DNA of 64,000 bases from Haliotis asinina (taxonomy: Eukaryota > Mollusca > Gastropoda > Lepetellida > Haliotidae), in contig NC_090287.1 of the NCBI RefSeq assembly GCF_037392515.1, forward strand, positions 7,671,501-7,735,500, in the 5' to 3' direction. How positions within the stretch are numbered: position 1 is the first letter of the stretch; every line of letters begins with the position of its first letter. The notes under the pieces were generated by a model. That model searched no databases. It was not told the origin of the DNA and saw nothing but the letters and a program-made list of their open reading frames with translations. Positions 1-10,861 of the stretch are shown piece after piece. A program made the translations under genes and the position numbers.

Positions 1-2150
1 ATGACAGTCGAAAGTCTATGTTACAGTGTAGGAGCTACGACAGCCGTACGTCTTTGTTGCGGTATACGAGCTATGATAGTTGTAAGTCTATGTTACAGTG
101 TAGGAGCTACGACAGCCGTACGTCTTTGTTGCGGTATACGAGCAATGATAGTTGTAAGTCTGTGTTACAGTGTAGGAGCTACGACAGTCGTACGTCTTTG
201 TTGCGGTATACGAGCTATGATAGTTGTAAGTCTATGTTACAGTGTAGGAGCTACGACAGCCGTACGTCTTTGTTACGGTATACGAGCTATGACAGTCGAA
301 AGTCTGTGTTACATTGTAGGAGCTACGACAGCCGCACGTCTTTGTTACGGTATACGGGATATGATAGTTGTAAGTCTATGTTACAGTGTAGGAGCTACGA
401 CAGCCGCACGTCTTTGTTGCGGTATACGAGCTATGATAGTTGTAAGTCTATGTTACAGTGTAGGAGCTACGACAGCCGCACGTCTTTGTTGCTGTATACG
501 AGCTATGATAGCTGTAAGTCTATGTTACAGTGTAGGAGTTACGACAGCCGCACGTCTTTGTTGCGGTATACGGGATATGATAGTTGTAAGTCTGTGTTAC
601 AGTGTAGGAGCTACGACAGCCGTACGTCTTTGTTGCGGTATACGAGTTATGATAGTTGTAAGTCTATGTTACAGTGTAGGAGCTACGACAGTCGTACGTC
701 TTTGTTACGGTATACGAGCTATGATAGTTGTAAGTTTATGTTACAGTGTAGTACCTACGTCAGCCGTACGTCTTTGTTACGGTATACGGGATATGATAGT
801 TGTAAGTCTGTGTTACAGTGTAGGAGCTACGACAGCCGTACGTCTTTGTTACGGTATACGAGCAATGATAGTTGTAAGTCTATGTTACAGTGTAGGAGCT
901 ACGACAGCCGTACGTCTTTGTTACGGTATACGAGCTATGACAGTCGAAAGTCTGTGTTACATTGTAGGAGCTACGACAGCCGCACGTCTTTGTAACGGTA
1001 TACGAGCTATAATAGTTGTAAGTCTATGTTACAGTGTAGGAGCTACGACAGCCGCACGTCTTTGTTGCGGTATACGAGCTATGATAGCTGTAAGTCTATG
1101 TTACAGTGTAGGAGTTACGACAGCCGCACGTCTTTGTTGCGGTATACGGGATATGATAGTTGTAAGTCTGTGTTACAGTGTAGGAGCTACGACAGCCGTA
1201 CGTCTTTGTTACGGTATACGAGTTATGATAGTTGTAAGTCTATGTTACAGTGTAGGAGCTACGACAGCCGTACGTCTTTGTTACGGTATACGGGATATGA
1301 TAGTTGTAAGTCTATGTTACAGTGTAGGAGCTACGGCAGCCGTACGTCTTTGTTACGGTATACGAGTAATGACAGTCGAAAGTCTATGTTACAGTGTAGG
1401 AGCTACGACAGCCGTACGTCTTTGTTGCGGTATACGAGCTATGATAGTTGTAAGTCTATGTTACAGTGTAGGAGCTACGACAGCCGTACGTCTTTGTTGC
1501 GGTATACGAGCAATGATAGTTGTAAGTCTGTGTTACAGTGTAGGAGCTACGTCAGTCGTACGTCTTTGTTGCGGTATACGAGCTATGATAGTTGTAAGTT
1601 TATGTTACAGTGTAGGAGCTACGGCAGCCGTACGTCTTTGTAACGGTATACGGGATATGATAGTTGTAAGTCTGTGTTACAGTGTAGGAGCTACGACAGC
1701 CGTACGTCTTTGTTACGGTATACGAGTTATGATAGTTGTAAGTCTATGTTACAGTGTAGGAGCTACGACAGCCGTACGTCTTTGTTACGGTATACGAGCT
1801 ATGACAGTCGAAAGTCTGTGTTACATTGTAGGAGTTACGACAGCCGCACGTCTTTGTTACGGTATACGAGCATTTGATAGTTGTAAGTCTATGTTACAGT
1901 GTAGGAGCTACGACAGCCGCACGTCTTTGTTGCGGTATACGAGCTATGATAGTTGTAAGTCCATGTTACATTGTAGGAGGTACGACAGCCGTACGTCTTT
2001 GTTGCGGTATACGGGATATGATAGCTGTAAGTCTATGTTACAGTGTAGGAGTTACGACAGCCGCACGTCTTTGTTGCGGTATACGGGATATGATAGTTGT
2101 AAGTCTATGTTACAGTGTAGGAGCTACGACAGTCGTAACGTTGCGATAGC
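1..2150. repeat. 72-bp satellite array, about 30 tandem units, cut by the window edge
   Basis: About 30 head-to-tail copies of a 72-bp unit run from base 1 to about 2140, so the left end lies outside the window. Each unit is a diverged dimer of two 36-bp halves, both opening with gacag, sharing gtct and tgtt in the middle and ending in gagcta; I count about 27 of 36 matching positions between the halves. Variant units recur in blocks: one with cagtcgaaagtct and ttacattgtagg falls at units 5, 14 and 26, a related one at units 1 and 20, which suggests an irregular higher-order structure. Because 72 is a multiple of three, two plus-strand frames stay open for most of the array, giving a 718-codon open frame. 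I treat that as a by-product of the repeat: it has no non-repeat domain and no start context. A repetitive peptide gene cannot be excluded from sequence alone. Confidence 0.93.
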
Positions 2151-2157
2151 ATTGTGA

Positions 2158-5100
2158 AACGGAGCTCAGTGTGGTATCCGGTACAAACACATGCAAAGTT
2201 AGGTCAGTTAATATCTTGTGTTGCCTAGTCACTCAAGGCGCCTTATTACTACATGAATTGTAAGAAAACGGAAACTGTAATAAAAACGTAAATGGCAATA
2301 AAATTAGACGTATATTGTAATGCGCAAATCGCAATAAAATTGACGGAAATTGTAAAAAAAATACTTGCAGTAAAATATGCTAAATATTTATATAAATTGT
2401 TATACCAGTTTCAGTCATTAATAAATACGCCGTGTGCATTTGTCGTTGCATGAAAGATTGATGGATTTTGATCACACTTGGTATTTCGATCCAATTTCAT
2501 ATCAAGGTGTAAGTGGGATTCCCCTACATCAGTTGACTGGTTACCCTGTGTTCATTTTGAAAATTGTATTGTTTTGCACATGCCAAAACACAAAAAAAGA
2601 AATAATATATACCGTGCAAATTAAGTTAGGGGTATTGAGTGGGCGAGTGGACAGATCATTATTCATAATTCCAAAAATTACATATATCCCTAGCTATGTT
2701 TGTCCAGTATATTCTGCTTAAAAGGTAGCATTAAACTGTCTTGGGGGTATGGCTTAATACCAATCGAATTCAGTGATCGGACAATTTTCAAGTTCACAAC
2801 GAGTATTCTTACGATAACCCTAAGCTAATGGATGTAATTTGTTCGCCTCTTGTATCAGGGCATCTGATGACTGTTTCGGTAACGTGAAGACAAACTGCAT
2901 TTTCATGCAGAGGATTACTGCGACATTCGGGCATCGACATGTGGCGGAGGTAATAGCTGTGTTTGTGACAAGAATCTTGACAAATTTTGTTAGCAATTGA
3001 CTTCTATAATTTCATGTTAATTATAAAGTTATTTTCACTGTTGACGGAAGGACATACTTACGAGCAACAGCTTTCAATATTTTAACGTTAATTACATTCT
3101 GAAGTTCTTCATGACATATTTTAAAATAACAGGATATTGTTTGCTTACGCTTTGAAAAGTACGTTATTGTTCTTCATTTTGTAATTATTTTCAATGTTGA
3201 CACAAGGACATATTTGAAGTTCGGTTGATGTTTTGATCATACATTGACTGGTTCGTAGTATTTTCTTCACCATATTACTACATGCTGTTGTATTTTTATG
3301 ACAGGGAATTTGACGTTAAATTTGTTAACAATATCGTGAATTACTGGTTGTTCCTTGCCATACTCATGTGATGTATTCCATGGATGCATTTGAAATTTAA
3401 TGCAGAAATACTAATGAATTGTATCAATTTGTTTCAAGAAATCGATCATATGAGCTTGTCAGCAACACCCGTAAATACCGGGTTTCGTGTTGGGTAGAGA
3501 CCTCTCTCTCTCAACAAAATACGAATTGCAACTGTTCACTGGGAATAGACATGCAGTATTCGAGATATATGTTTTAGCTTTCAGACAAGACTGACAATTA
3601 TTTTGACACCGACACATGAAATTATATATTTATCTTGTTTCATTTGGTACTTTACAACTCCACTACATACTAAACCAGATCTCTGGTAAGAGACATTTAT
3701 GTAATTTTATTTATTTATGTAATATTAAAAGTTTCTATAGATTGCACTCCACATTTCAGATCCCGTATTGAATCCGTTCTGCTTTCCCCACCGCCCATTA
3801 AAACAGATTGATGCAAGGTAAGAGGGTATAAATATTGAACGTCATACTAGTGCATGTATGTAGGTATTTGCAACGTAAATATTATATAAGTGTTTTCGGT
3901 TACATAAATGGTATATTGTGATATAAAGAGGTGTTTTGTCGAAGTCTACTTTTGTGTCCATGAAGAGGACAAGGGATAACTTTGCACGTAAAGCGTTCAC
4001 GCGACAGGGCTCCATTCCACAGGTTGGTGCAGTGTATAAAGCGCATTTCAGATTACCTTACCCTAATACTGTTTAGGCAGCCTAAAACCACACTGATATA
4101 TGATCAATGACATTCGATGTGATTACAATTATTTTAGAGGCGTCGTGGATCTATGGTGGTCACGACCATTACACTTGTTGTCACATGGTTAAGTTGAACA
4201 TGTATGCGATTTCGATGTGAAATCAGTGGACTGTGTCTGGATATCAGTCCAATATCGTAGTCAAGATACTTAATGACCTAGTTGAACTTTCACTGTAAGC
4301 TGATGTACATAAGAAATTATACACATGCGACTTTGTGACTACTTGTGAAATACCCGAACGAATATGTTTTGAAATAGACAAATATTCTGACCAATAAATC
4401 GCAAACATTCAGTTTACTTTCAGTTTCAAAGATCATTTAATAGAGCGTCAAAAGTCTCAAAAGTTGTCTGATAAGGTTACAGGACATCAGCAATGCTTTC
4501 CTAGTCGTGTGGTATACATGGTAGATGTTTCCAAATGACGTATCAGTGCAAGGTTGATGGCTGATGCAATTCACTATTTTGACTAATACCACGTATCCAA
4601 TTTAGGTCAACGCTTCACTTGACTTCACGGCAGGGTAAAGGATCAGCCAACCTTTTCACGAAAACCTGTATTGCTGATAATGATTCATGTACCTATGGGG
4701 AGGATATTTCTGGTTTTCTTATGATCCAGAAAATGATTTTGCAGCTCTATCTTCCCACCTTGCCAGCACAGTGATAATTTCGCTGAACTATCTCGACAGA
4801 ACGTATGTTTAACCTTCAGATACATTTATACTCCTGACACTCCATCAGGAAGGCCAGTCACGAGACCACACCATGGTCTAGTCGTGCTAAGAACAATAAC
4901 AATCTACATTTGGCATGTACCTGCTTCTTTACCAGGGTTAGGACATAAGGGTGAATGTTGTATAGGGCCTTAAACACCGGAAATCCGCCTTTGCGTTTGA
5001 TGACGTCATTTTCTGCTGTTTCAACACCCACACGACAAGGTACGATTTTACCACGGTAAGGTGCGTACAGGGCCTTCTGTTCGGTACATGTGATAATACT

Positions 5101-5235
5101 GCACCGTACTGACAAGGGCCAAATCAACATAGATTTTGACAAAATGGTTCGACATCTAGACATTTTTGGAAAGGTTCAAAAAGGTTAACAAAATGACGGA
5201 ACGAAAACCGAAAATACCGAATTTCTTTAATTGTA
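2158..5235. other. Gene-free AT-rich DNA right of the satellite
   Basis: No convincing coding exon is visible. Near 2270-2370 there is a weak local repetition of words such as gcaataaaatt and gtaa. A diverged direct repeat around the word tattttca-tgttgac--aaggacat occurs near 3023-3055 and again near 3180-3213. A 101-codon minus-strand open frame at 4858-5163 matches no family I recognise and has no splice or promoter context. A perfect cAMP-response-like palindrome TGACGTCA lies at 5001-5008 inside it. Confidence 0.6.
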
Positions 5236-5520
5236 TCACGATACACTGAACCGAAGTCCTAATACCACGGTACACCGAACCGAAGTCCTAATACCACGAT
5301 ACACCGAACCGAAGTCCTAATACCACGGTACACCACGGTACACCGAACCGAAGTCCTAATACCACGGTGCACCGAACCGAAGTCCTAATACCACGGTACA
5401 CCGAACCGAAGTCCTAATACCACGGTGTACCGAACCGAAGTCCTAATACCACGGTACACCGAACCGAAGTCCTAATGCCACGGTACACCGAACCGAAGTC
5501 CTAATACCACGGTATACCGT
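5236..5520. repeat. 29-bp minisatellite, about 9-10 copies
   Basis: Tandem copies of a 29-bp unit containing ccgaaccgaagtcctaatac followed by cacggtaca. Copies are almost identical; variants include cacgatac, cacggtgcac and cacggtgtacc, and one copy has a partial internal duplication of the ccacggtacac word near 5325-5343. High identity between copies suggests recent expansion. It lies in intergenic DNA downstream of the ependymin-related gene. Confidence 0.9.
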
Positions 5521-5780
5521 TTCACTCGAATAGGAGACCGCACAAGTTGTTTTTCGCCGCAGTATTCCAGTGCCGTCAGTGTAGCAGGATACGCTAACCA
5601 TATCGCTAACACCTGATATTAGCACATTGTCATAGAGAGTCAGAACAGAAACATATGTTCACTGTGTGAAATCACGTCACCGTAACAAGCATTTCGTGTG
5701 TCCATGGAACCCTTTCGGTCGGTTTTGTTATTCAGATTTGGTCATTGGCCAATGAGTATTCTATGCCCGCATTGTGATTC

Positions 5781-5963
<183 letters not shown>

Positions 5964-5984
5964 TATGCATGTATGTATGTATTG

Positions 5985-6148
5985 GGTGACTAAGCACGAT
6001 TTTACGCCGCTTTTTTGCAGTATACCAACAAAATCACCTATCCCGACTGGAGATTCCAGAATTGGGCTTCTTCTGACTTCGTAACGGGGATTTTAAACCT
6101 GGGTCCCCAGCGTGGGAGGCTTTAACCATTAGGCTACCCCATCGCCCC
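5985..6148 (-). mobile_element. tRNA-derived SINE, gastropod type, minus orientation
   Basis: On the minus strand the copy opens with a tRNA-like head: an A-box-like GGGTAGCCTAATGG and a decayed B box (GGTTTAAAATCC) about 35 bases later. The body then reads toward the family tail, visible on the plus strand as ttttacgccgc next to gtgactaag. It is a moderately diverged, near full-length, non-autonomous retroposon. The neighbouring copy at 6304 has the opposite orientation. Confidence 0.8.
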
Positions 6149-6303
6149 TATACTTTGAAGTAATAATTTGACATTCTTAGCATTATCACATACTATACTA
6201 CCAAGTGCCCTTCATCATAACCTTTGTTACAAGTATTATCATTATCGTTCTCACCATTATCCTAACACGTAATTCAATGTCTTTCTCACTTCCATCTACA
6301 AGG

Positions 6304-6455
6304 GTCGGTGTGGTAGCCTTATGGTGAAAGCATTCGTTTATCACACCGAACGCCCGGGTTCGATTCCCTCCATGGGGGCACAATGTTTGAAGTCTATTTC
6401 TGATGTACCCCACCGTGATATCGACATTGCTAGAATACTGCTAAAAGTGGCAAAA
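6304..6455 (+). mobile_element. tRNA-derived SINE, plus orientation
   Basis: The head has the A-box-like TGGTAGCCTTATGG and an intact B-box core GGTTCGATTCC near 6358-6368. The conserved body follows (catgggggcacaatgt, then ccgtgatatcgacattgc) and the tail word ctgctaaaagtggc. The best-preserved RNA polymerase III promoter boxes among the copies in this window are here. The minus-strand open frame across it is a shadow. Confidence 0.85.
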
Positions 6456-7128
6456 TATGAACACTTACATTAAGGAAAAAGATGTCGCATTATATACTCT
6501 TATATAAAAATATTTAGGAGATTTATCGGAGTTAATCAAAGTTGATATGATATTATTGAATGTTTTGAGAGTACATCACCATTTGCACTTCCTTACAGCC
6601 ATAGTTATTTGGAATATAGTCGCTTTTGAAAGATGATTGGTGTATGGGATGTGATTTGCATGTATACGATTTTCATTTTAAAACAAACGACTAGAAACAA
6701 ACACTAACAAATGTGTGGTGTAAGATGAGTGTCACAATTAATGTTCTAAGTGATTTCTCGACCTTCTTGGGAAAACGTCAAAATCAAGAATGCACGTGTA
6801 TGGGGGCTACTGCGTTCTGCACGTGCATAACATGCGTTGTGTTTAGGGGTGGTAAAAGAGGGAAATGGTGTTGCGTTATTAAGATGTCGGTCCTTAAAAC
6901 GTTTGATAACGTTTACACTTCCTATCCAAATTGAAAGTTCATTATCCCCTACTTCTTTTGAAGAGTATATCCATATCGACTGCTTGATTGAATAGTATTA
7001 TTAACTAAATCTAATCCCGTGAATGAAGACCATCAATTTATGAAGACCATCAGTGAAGTACAGATAATATTATTTATACATATATCTCTACAATACACAA
7101 TAGTAAGATACGGCAACAACAGATCTAT
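6456..7128. other. Intergenic DNA beyond the 3' end of the ependymin-related gene
   Basis: AT-rich sequence with no supported gene. A 73-codon plus-strand open frame at 6713-6934 has no recognisable domain and I leave it out. Confidence 0.5.
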
Positions 7129-7134
7129 TTTATT
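7129..7134 (-). terminator. Poly(A) signal AATAAA for the ependymin-related gene
   Basis: AATAAA on the minus strand, about 55 bases beyond the stop codon of the distal terminal exon (7189) and about 200 beyond that of the proximal one (7334). It is the first canonical signal I see after either stop. It would serve both transcript forms, which makes the distal exon part of the 3' untranslated region when the proximal stop is used. Confidence 0.55.
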
Positions 7135-7188
7135 ACAAAAACATCTACTATCTGTACAGAAACAAAGGATGAGACATTGATCTGACGT

Positions 7189-7267
7189 TTAGACAGTGAC
7201 ATTTGGATGACATTCCGCTGGCGGGGTGAATGCCTTTGCATCCGTCGACAAAGTGATATCATAAAAT
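7189..7267 (-). CDS. EPDR: Alternative terminal exon of the ependymin-related gene
   Basis: This is a second copy of the last coding exon, 139 bases downstream of the first. It follows an acceptor (ttaattacag) and begins in the same phase, encoding FYDITL, then a diverged stretch, then FTPPAEC and the end HPNVTV. The proximal exon at 7406-7334 encodes FYDITLGLRDPDAFIPPQEC. Both are intact and both splice in frame to the donor at 7927, so the gene could make two C-termini: 192 residues, or 194 with an extra N-glycosylation site (NVT). It may instead be the remnant of a duplicated gene. The only canonical poly(A) signal lies beyond this exon. Confidence 0.75.
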
Positions 7268-7333
7268 CTGTAATTAAGACAAAGATGCGATAGTACTCTG
7301 TGACTGAAACGGGTATGTACGTGCGATGAACGC

Positions 7334-10300
7334 TTATTGAGGGTGGCATTCCTGAGGGGGGATGAAAGCATCAGGGTCCCGGAGTCCAAGAGTGATATCG
7401 TAAAATCTGCAAACAAGAATGATGTGTGATACCCGCATGCATGTCAAACCACAGAGGCCCAAACAACACATGCATTTATCCACCTGATAACAAGATGAAA
7501 AACAACGAAGTGATATTTTTGGTGTTAATGCTGACATCAAAATAGTATAAGAGTATCTGAATTTGACTAAAGGTTAGCAATTCACCCATGAAATCGGTAC
7601 TTCGATACAAATACGACATTCATATTTAAGCATCTGGAATGTTTCAGCTATTCAGTGAACACACCGATGAAGGGGATTTGCCAACAACAGGCCAAACTAG
7701 ATGACAAAACTTTCTGTTTCCTGCTCTATGCTACAAGTTTGTTTGTCAGAGTATCTTACTGAATCTATAATAAAGGAATTTATCAAGAACAGAAAAGAGC
7801 ATGAAAGTTTGTTCCTGAGGACATATGAGACATTGCTCAATGAGAGAGGTGGGTCAATAGCAGTCATAACGTGTGAAGGAAACATTCATATCTGACTGAA
7901 AAGCAAAGACCGTGATCGGAAACTCACTGTCTGAGAACGCCGCCGGTGCTATTGCTGTAAAAGCCGCCAGTGACGGGCACGCAGTCCTCGACGGTGGCAA
8001 TGATGAAGTAGGGATCTGGAAGATTACGACCATCCTCAGTTGACATCTCACACATGTATACCATGGACAGAAAGGTTTTTGTAATTACAGAATACTTCAT
8101 TTATGAGTATTTCTTATTTGCGAATTTGTATTCCTGTCATTCATTTTGAATAATTCATTCAATACCAATGATTTTATATGGCTGAAATATTGCCGATGTG
8201 ACAATAGTACTTCACTCACTCACTCACCCAATGATTTTATGTATTTTGTGCAATGCCCGTATGAACTGTTATGTTATGAATAATGGTTAATATTCTACAT
8301 TAGGTTATGCATGAAAACTCCGGAAATGTTCTAGTATTGGAAGAATATATTTATTTTCACGTTTCACGCCTAATGCATTCCGTTTCGGGCAGGGAAGTTT
8401 AACTCACTTCCGTCAAGAGTGCCGTCGAAGTTGGCGATAGTCACATGTTCATCGGGGATGCCAGATGCGCCAATGACGCCCTCGCCTCTAAACCTGGCGT
8501 CCTTGGGCACGGCGAATGGAATCCAAGGACGGGTGAGCGTGGTGACGGTACAGTTGCGGGTGCGCAGGTTCAGACGGTACTCAAGGTTCTACACAGATTA
8601 CAAGGTGCAACATCATAACTGCAAATATCGGTAATAGCTGCTTGACAATACTGGAATTCAGTGACGCTTAAACGTCTTTCTATATTGCCTCACATACGAC
8701 ATAAGAGAGTCACACAGACAGTTCAAGATACTTTACAGATTTTTTGCTTGCTTAACTTGCACTAAAAACAGCCCAACTACGCGGGTATATAGATACTCTA
8801 CTCTGGATAAGATAGTCCAGTGATGCATCACTGATGTTGAAGAAGCGCCTGCGTACGGTCACTAACAAAGATGTGAAAGAGCCTAAAACCCAGTCCATAT
8901 ACGTCGCCTCGTACGACAGACAAAAGGTTGGTGGACACGTATTCTAACAGGAATCCCTACGAGGTGCGCTGTTCTTCACAACGGTCGGGGTTTAATGCAA
9001 TACACTTAAGCATATATATGGTGTTTGCGAGTTGTTCACGACCTCTCACTGATGCGTGTTCCTGTGTGGACTCACCAGATTGTGGAGGTACAATCTGTCA
9101 TAGTACTCGCGATCACGTCCGATCTCCATCTCTTCAATCTCACGGAAACGCCTGTTCGTGTCATCATAAGCAAAGCGCCCGAACGCACGGAACTGCCTGT
9201 CCTCATCGTACTGAAAACAGAAACATGTTTCGAATTACACGTGCATAGTCAGAATACTAACATTTTAACCCCTGTTTGTGGATCAGTGTGTACTCGCTTT
9301 CATTCTCGGCTCCTGAGGACTTTAAAACCCAAGATGGTTCACAGCCACATCACATTCTCATCCTACCGGGTACCCATTCACTGCTGGTTGATAAAATACA
9401 CTGGGTTACTTGCAATCGCATGCAGCTCTTTACTTTTACTCGATATACCGATCTGGCGAACACTTCTTGTTTTGTATTTTGTAATGAAGCAATCAAACAT
9501 CGATCTGTATGTAGGGCAGTACTGGTTTCTCTATCTCGAACGTAAACCGGAAGTTCCGAAAGGAGTATAATAAAGGTTCTACCTCGAACTTAAACCGGAA
9601 GTTCCGAATGAAGAATAATAAAGGCTTTATCTCGAACTTAAACCAGAAGTTCGGAATAAAGAATAATAAACCGGAAGTTCCGAGAGGGGAATACAGGTTC
9701 AGTCTCGAACTTAAACCGGATGTTCCGATTAAGGACTAATAAAGGTTATTCTGACTACAGTGACATCCCTTCTCCTCTACCCATATGTTGATGTCATTTT
9801 GACTTGTTTGTATATTCCTTGTTACAGTCATACAATGTAATGGGTCTACATTATCCTAAAAATTAATTTACACAACATGTATAAAATCAGCTTCCAAGAC
9901 AATGCATGCACAGTAATGAAATCAGTAAGTGTAGTAATATTATAGTAAGTGTCGGACAAAATATTGTTATTGGCGTTATGAAAATACAATATTTTCTCTT
10001 TCTAAAACGAAAAGTATAATCAAGCTAGTTCAGACTTGCTCCGACTTGTCTGATGGATGAATCCAATGTATGAAATACTTACAATAGAAAATCTTCCTTC
10101 AAACTGACGTGGGCTCTCTGAAAGATGAAGAAAGACAACATTGGCCAACACAGAGAACAATAATGGGGGTTCTGAAGCAGCACGTCATGTAACAACAGAA
10201 ACGATGTACATCTAAGTCGGATTCTTCTTCTATATATACACTTCAATAGAAAAAGGTTTGTACCCTTAGTAATTTCAACTTCTAGAGCTGTGATTTGTAT

Positions 10301-10814
10301 TTTACGAGAGGGTTCATCTGACCAATATTAGTCTATAAACAATGGCGAGGTGAAGAACTGGGGATGCCTAGACAGAGTCTGATAACGGTCACATGTACAC
10401 AAACCTTTCATGTTAAACAATGATATTTCAGTTGGCATGACGGGGACAATTTTTAGTTCCTTCTGAAACATCTTGTGCCATGACATGTAAGTATAACATA
10501 AGACACTAGAAATACGAATACGAAATAAGGATTCATTGTTTTTTCTTTCTTTTTCATTATGCTCTTTTTAAGGGGACTTAATTGCTGATATGCTAATTAA
10601 CAGCAAAAAACATACATTTTACATTGTAGCACTGTAGGGTAAAATATGAGCGAAAAATTTCCATACGCTACAGTGACATTGATAACTACGTCCCAGCACC
10701 CGAGAGCTAGGTCTGCCATGTTCAGTGTTATAAGCAGGATGACATACCGCATGGATGGGGCTGTTGAGCCAGGGCCACGGCGGCCAGCAGAACGAGGCTT
10801 GCGACTGTGAACAT
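7334..10814 (-). CDS. EPDR: Ependymin-related protein (secreted glycoprotein), six exons
   Basis: Six exons on the minus strand join in frame: 10814-10748, 10117-10083, 9210-9076, 8588-8408, 8015-7928 and 7406-7334, giving 192 residues. All introns have GT donors and AG acceptors, and phases agree at each junction. Residues 1-16 (MFTVASLVLLAAVALA) form a signal peptide. The mature protein has family hallmarks: YDEDRQFRAFGRFAYDD at 35-51, YRLNLRTRNCTVTTLTRPW at 83-101, a VEDCVP motif at 148-153 and a C-terminal IPPQEC. Four cysteines lie at 22, 92, 151 and 189, matching the usual disulphide set, with N-glycosylation sites at 91 and 161. Family length is about 200 residues, so the gene looks complete. 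Ependymin-related proteins are secreted and calcium- or hydrophobe-binding; abalone express several in mantle and foot. The exact ligand here is unknown. The start is fixed by the signal peptide and the nearby TATA box. Confidence 0.93.
8178..8227 (+). mobile_element. 5'-truncated SINE tail in an ependymin-related intron, with perfect target duplication
   Basis: A 50-bp fragment holds only the SINE 3' end (ggctgaaatattgccg, then cactcactcactca). It is flanked by a perfect 13-bp direct repeat, ccaatgattttat, at 8165-8177 and 8228-8240. The target duplication and the (cact) tail are what LINE-mediated, target-primed retroposition with early termination leaves. It lies in the intron between exons 4 and 5. 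Confidence 0.85.
9531..9745. repeat. 48-bp intronic minisatellite
   Basis: About four and a half tandem copies of a unit with tcgaacttaaaccggaagt, ttccga and aataataaagg. Unit starts at 9536, 9584 and 9632 are 48 bp apart; the next is at 9705, with a partial 25-bp copy between. It lies in the intron between exons 2 and 3 of the ependymin-related gene. The plus-strand open frames crossing this part are shadows. Confidence 0.85.
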
Positions 10815-10840
10815 GACGGCACTAACAAAGGTCTCCAGGT

Positions 10841-10860
10841 CACGTGGCACAATTTATATA
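10841..10860 (-). promoter_or_regulatory. Core promoter of the ependymin-related gene: TATA box and E-box
   Basis: On the minus strand TATATAAA (10860-10853) lies 39-46 bases before the ATG at 10814. A start site 25-30 bases downstream would leave a 5' leader of about 10-20 bases. A palindromic E-box CACGTG follows at 10846-10841, between the TATA box and the predicted start. A strong TATA box fits a highly expressed, tissue-restricted secreted-protein gene. The start site is inferred. Confidence 0.6.
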
Positions 10861-10861
10861 C

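Noticed and set aside
1-2150. The 72-bp array as a CRISPR-like or spaced repeat
   Set aside because: Units are contiguous with no unique spacers and the DNA is eukaryotic.
4858-5163. 101-codon minus-strand open frame
   Set aside because: No family motif, promoter or splice context; possible in a sequence of this length by chance.
6346-6370. tRNA-like B box, considered as a tRNA gene
   Set aside because: No cloverleaf with a full acceptor stem; the flanks match the SINE body found at several other places.
8928-9570. Plus-strand frames of 106 and 181 codons
   Set aside because: They run antisense across an ependymin-related exon and its intronic minisatellite; the minus strand carries the recognisable protein family.
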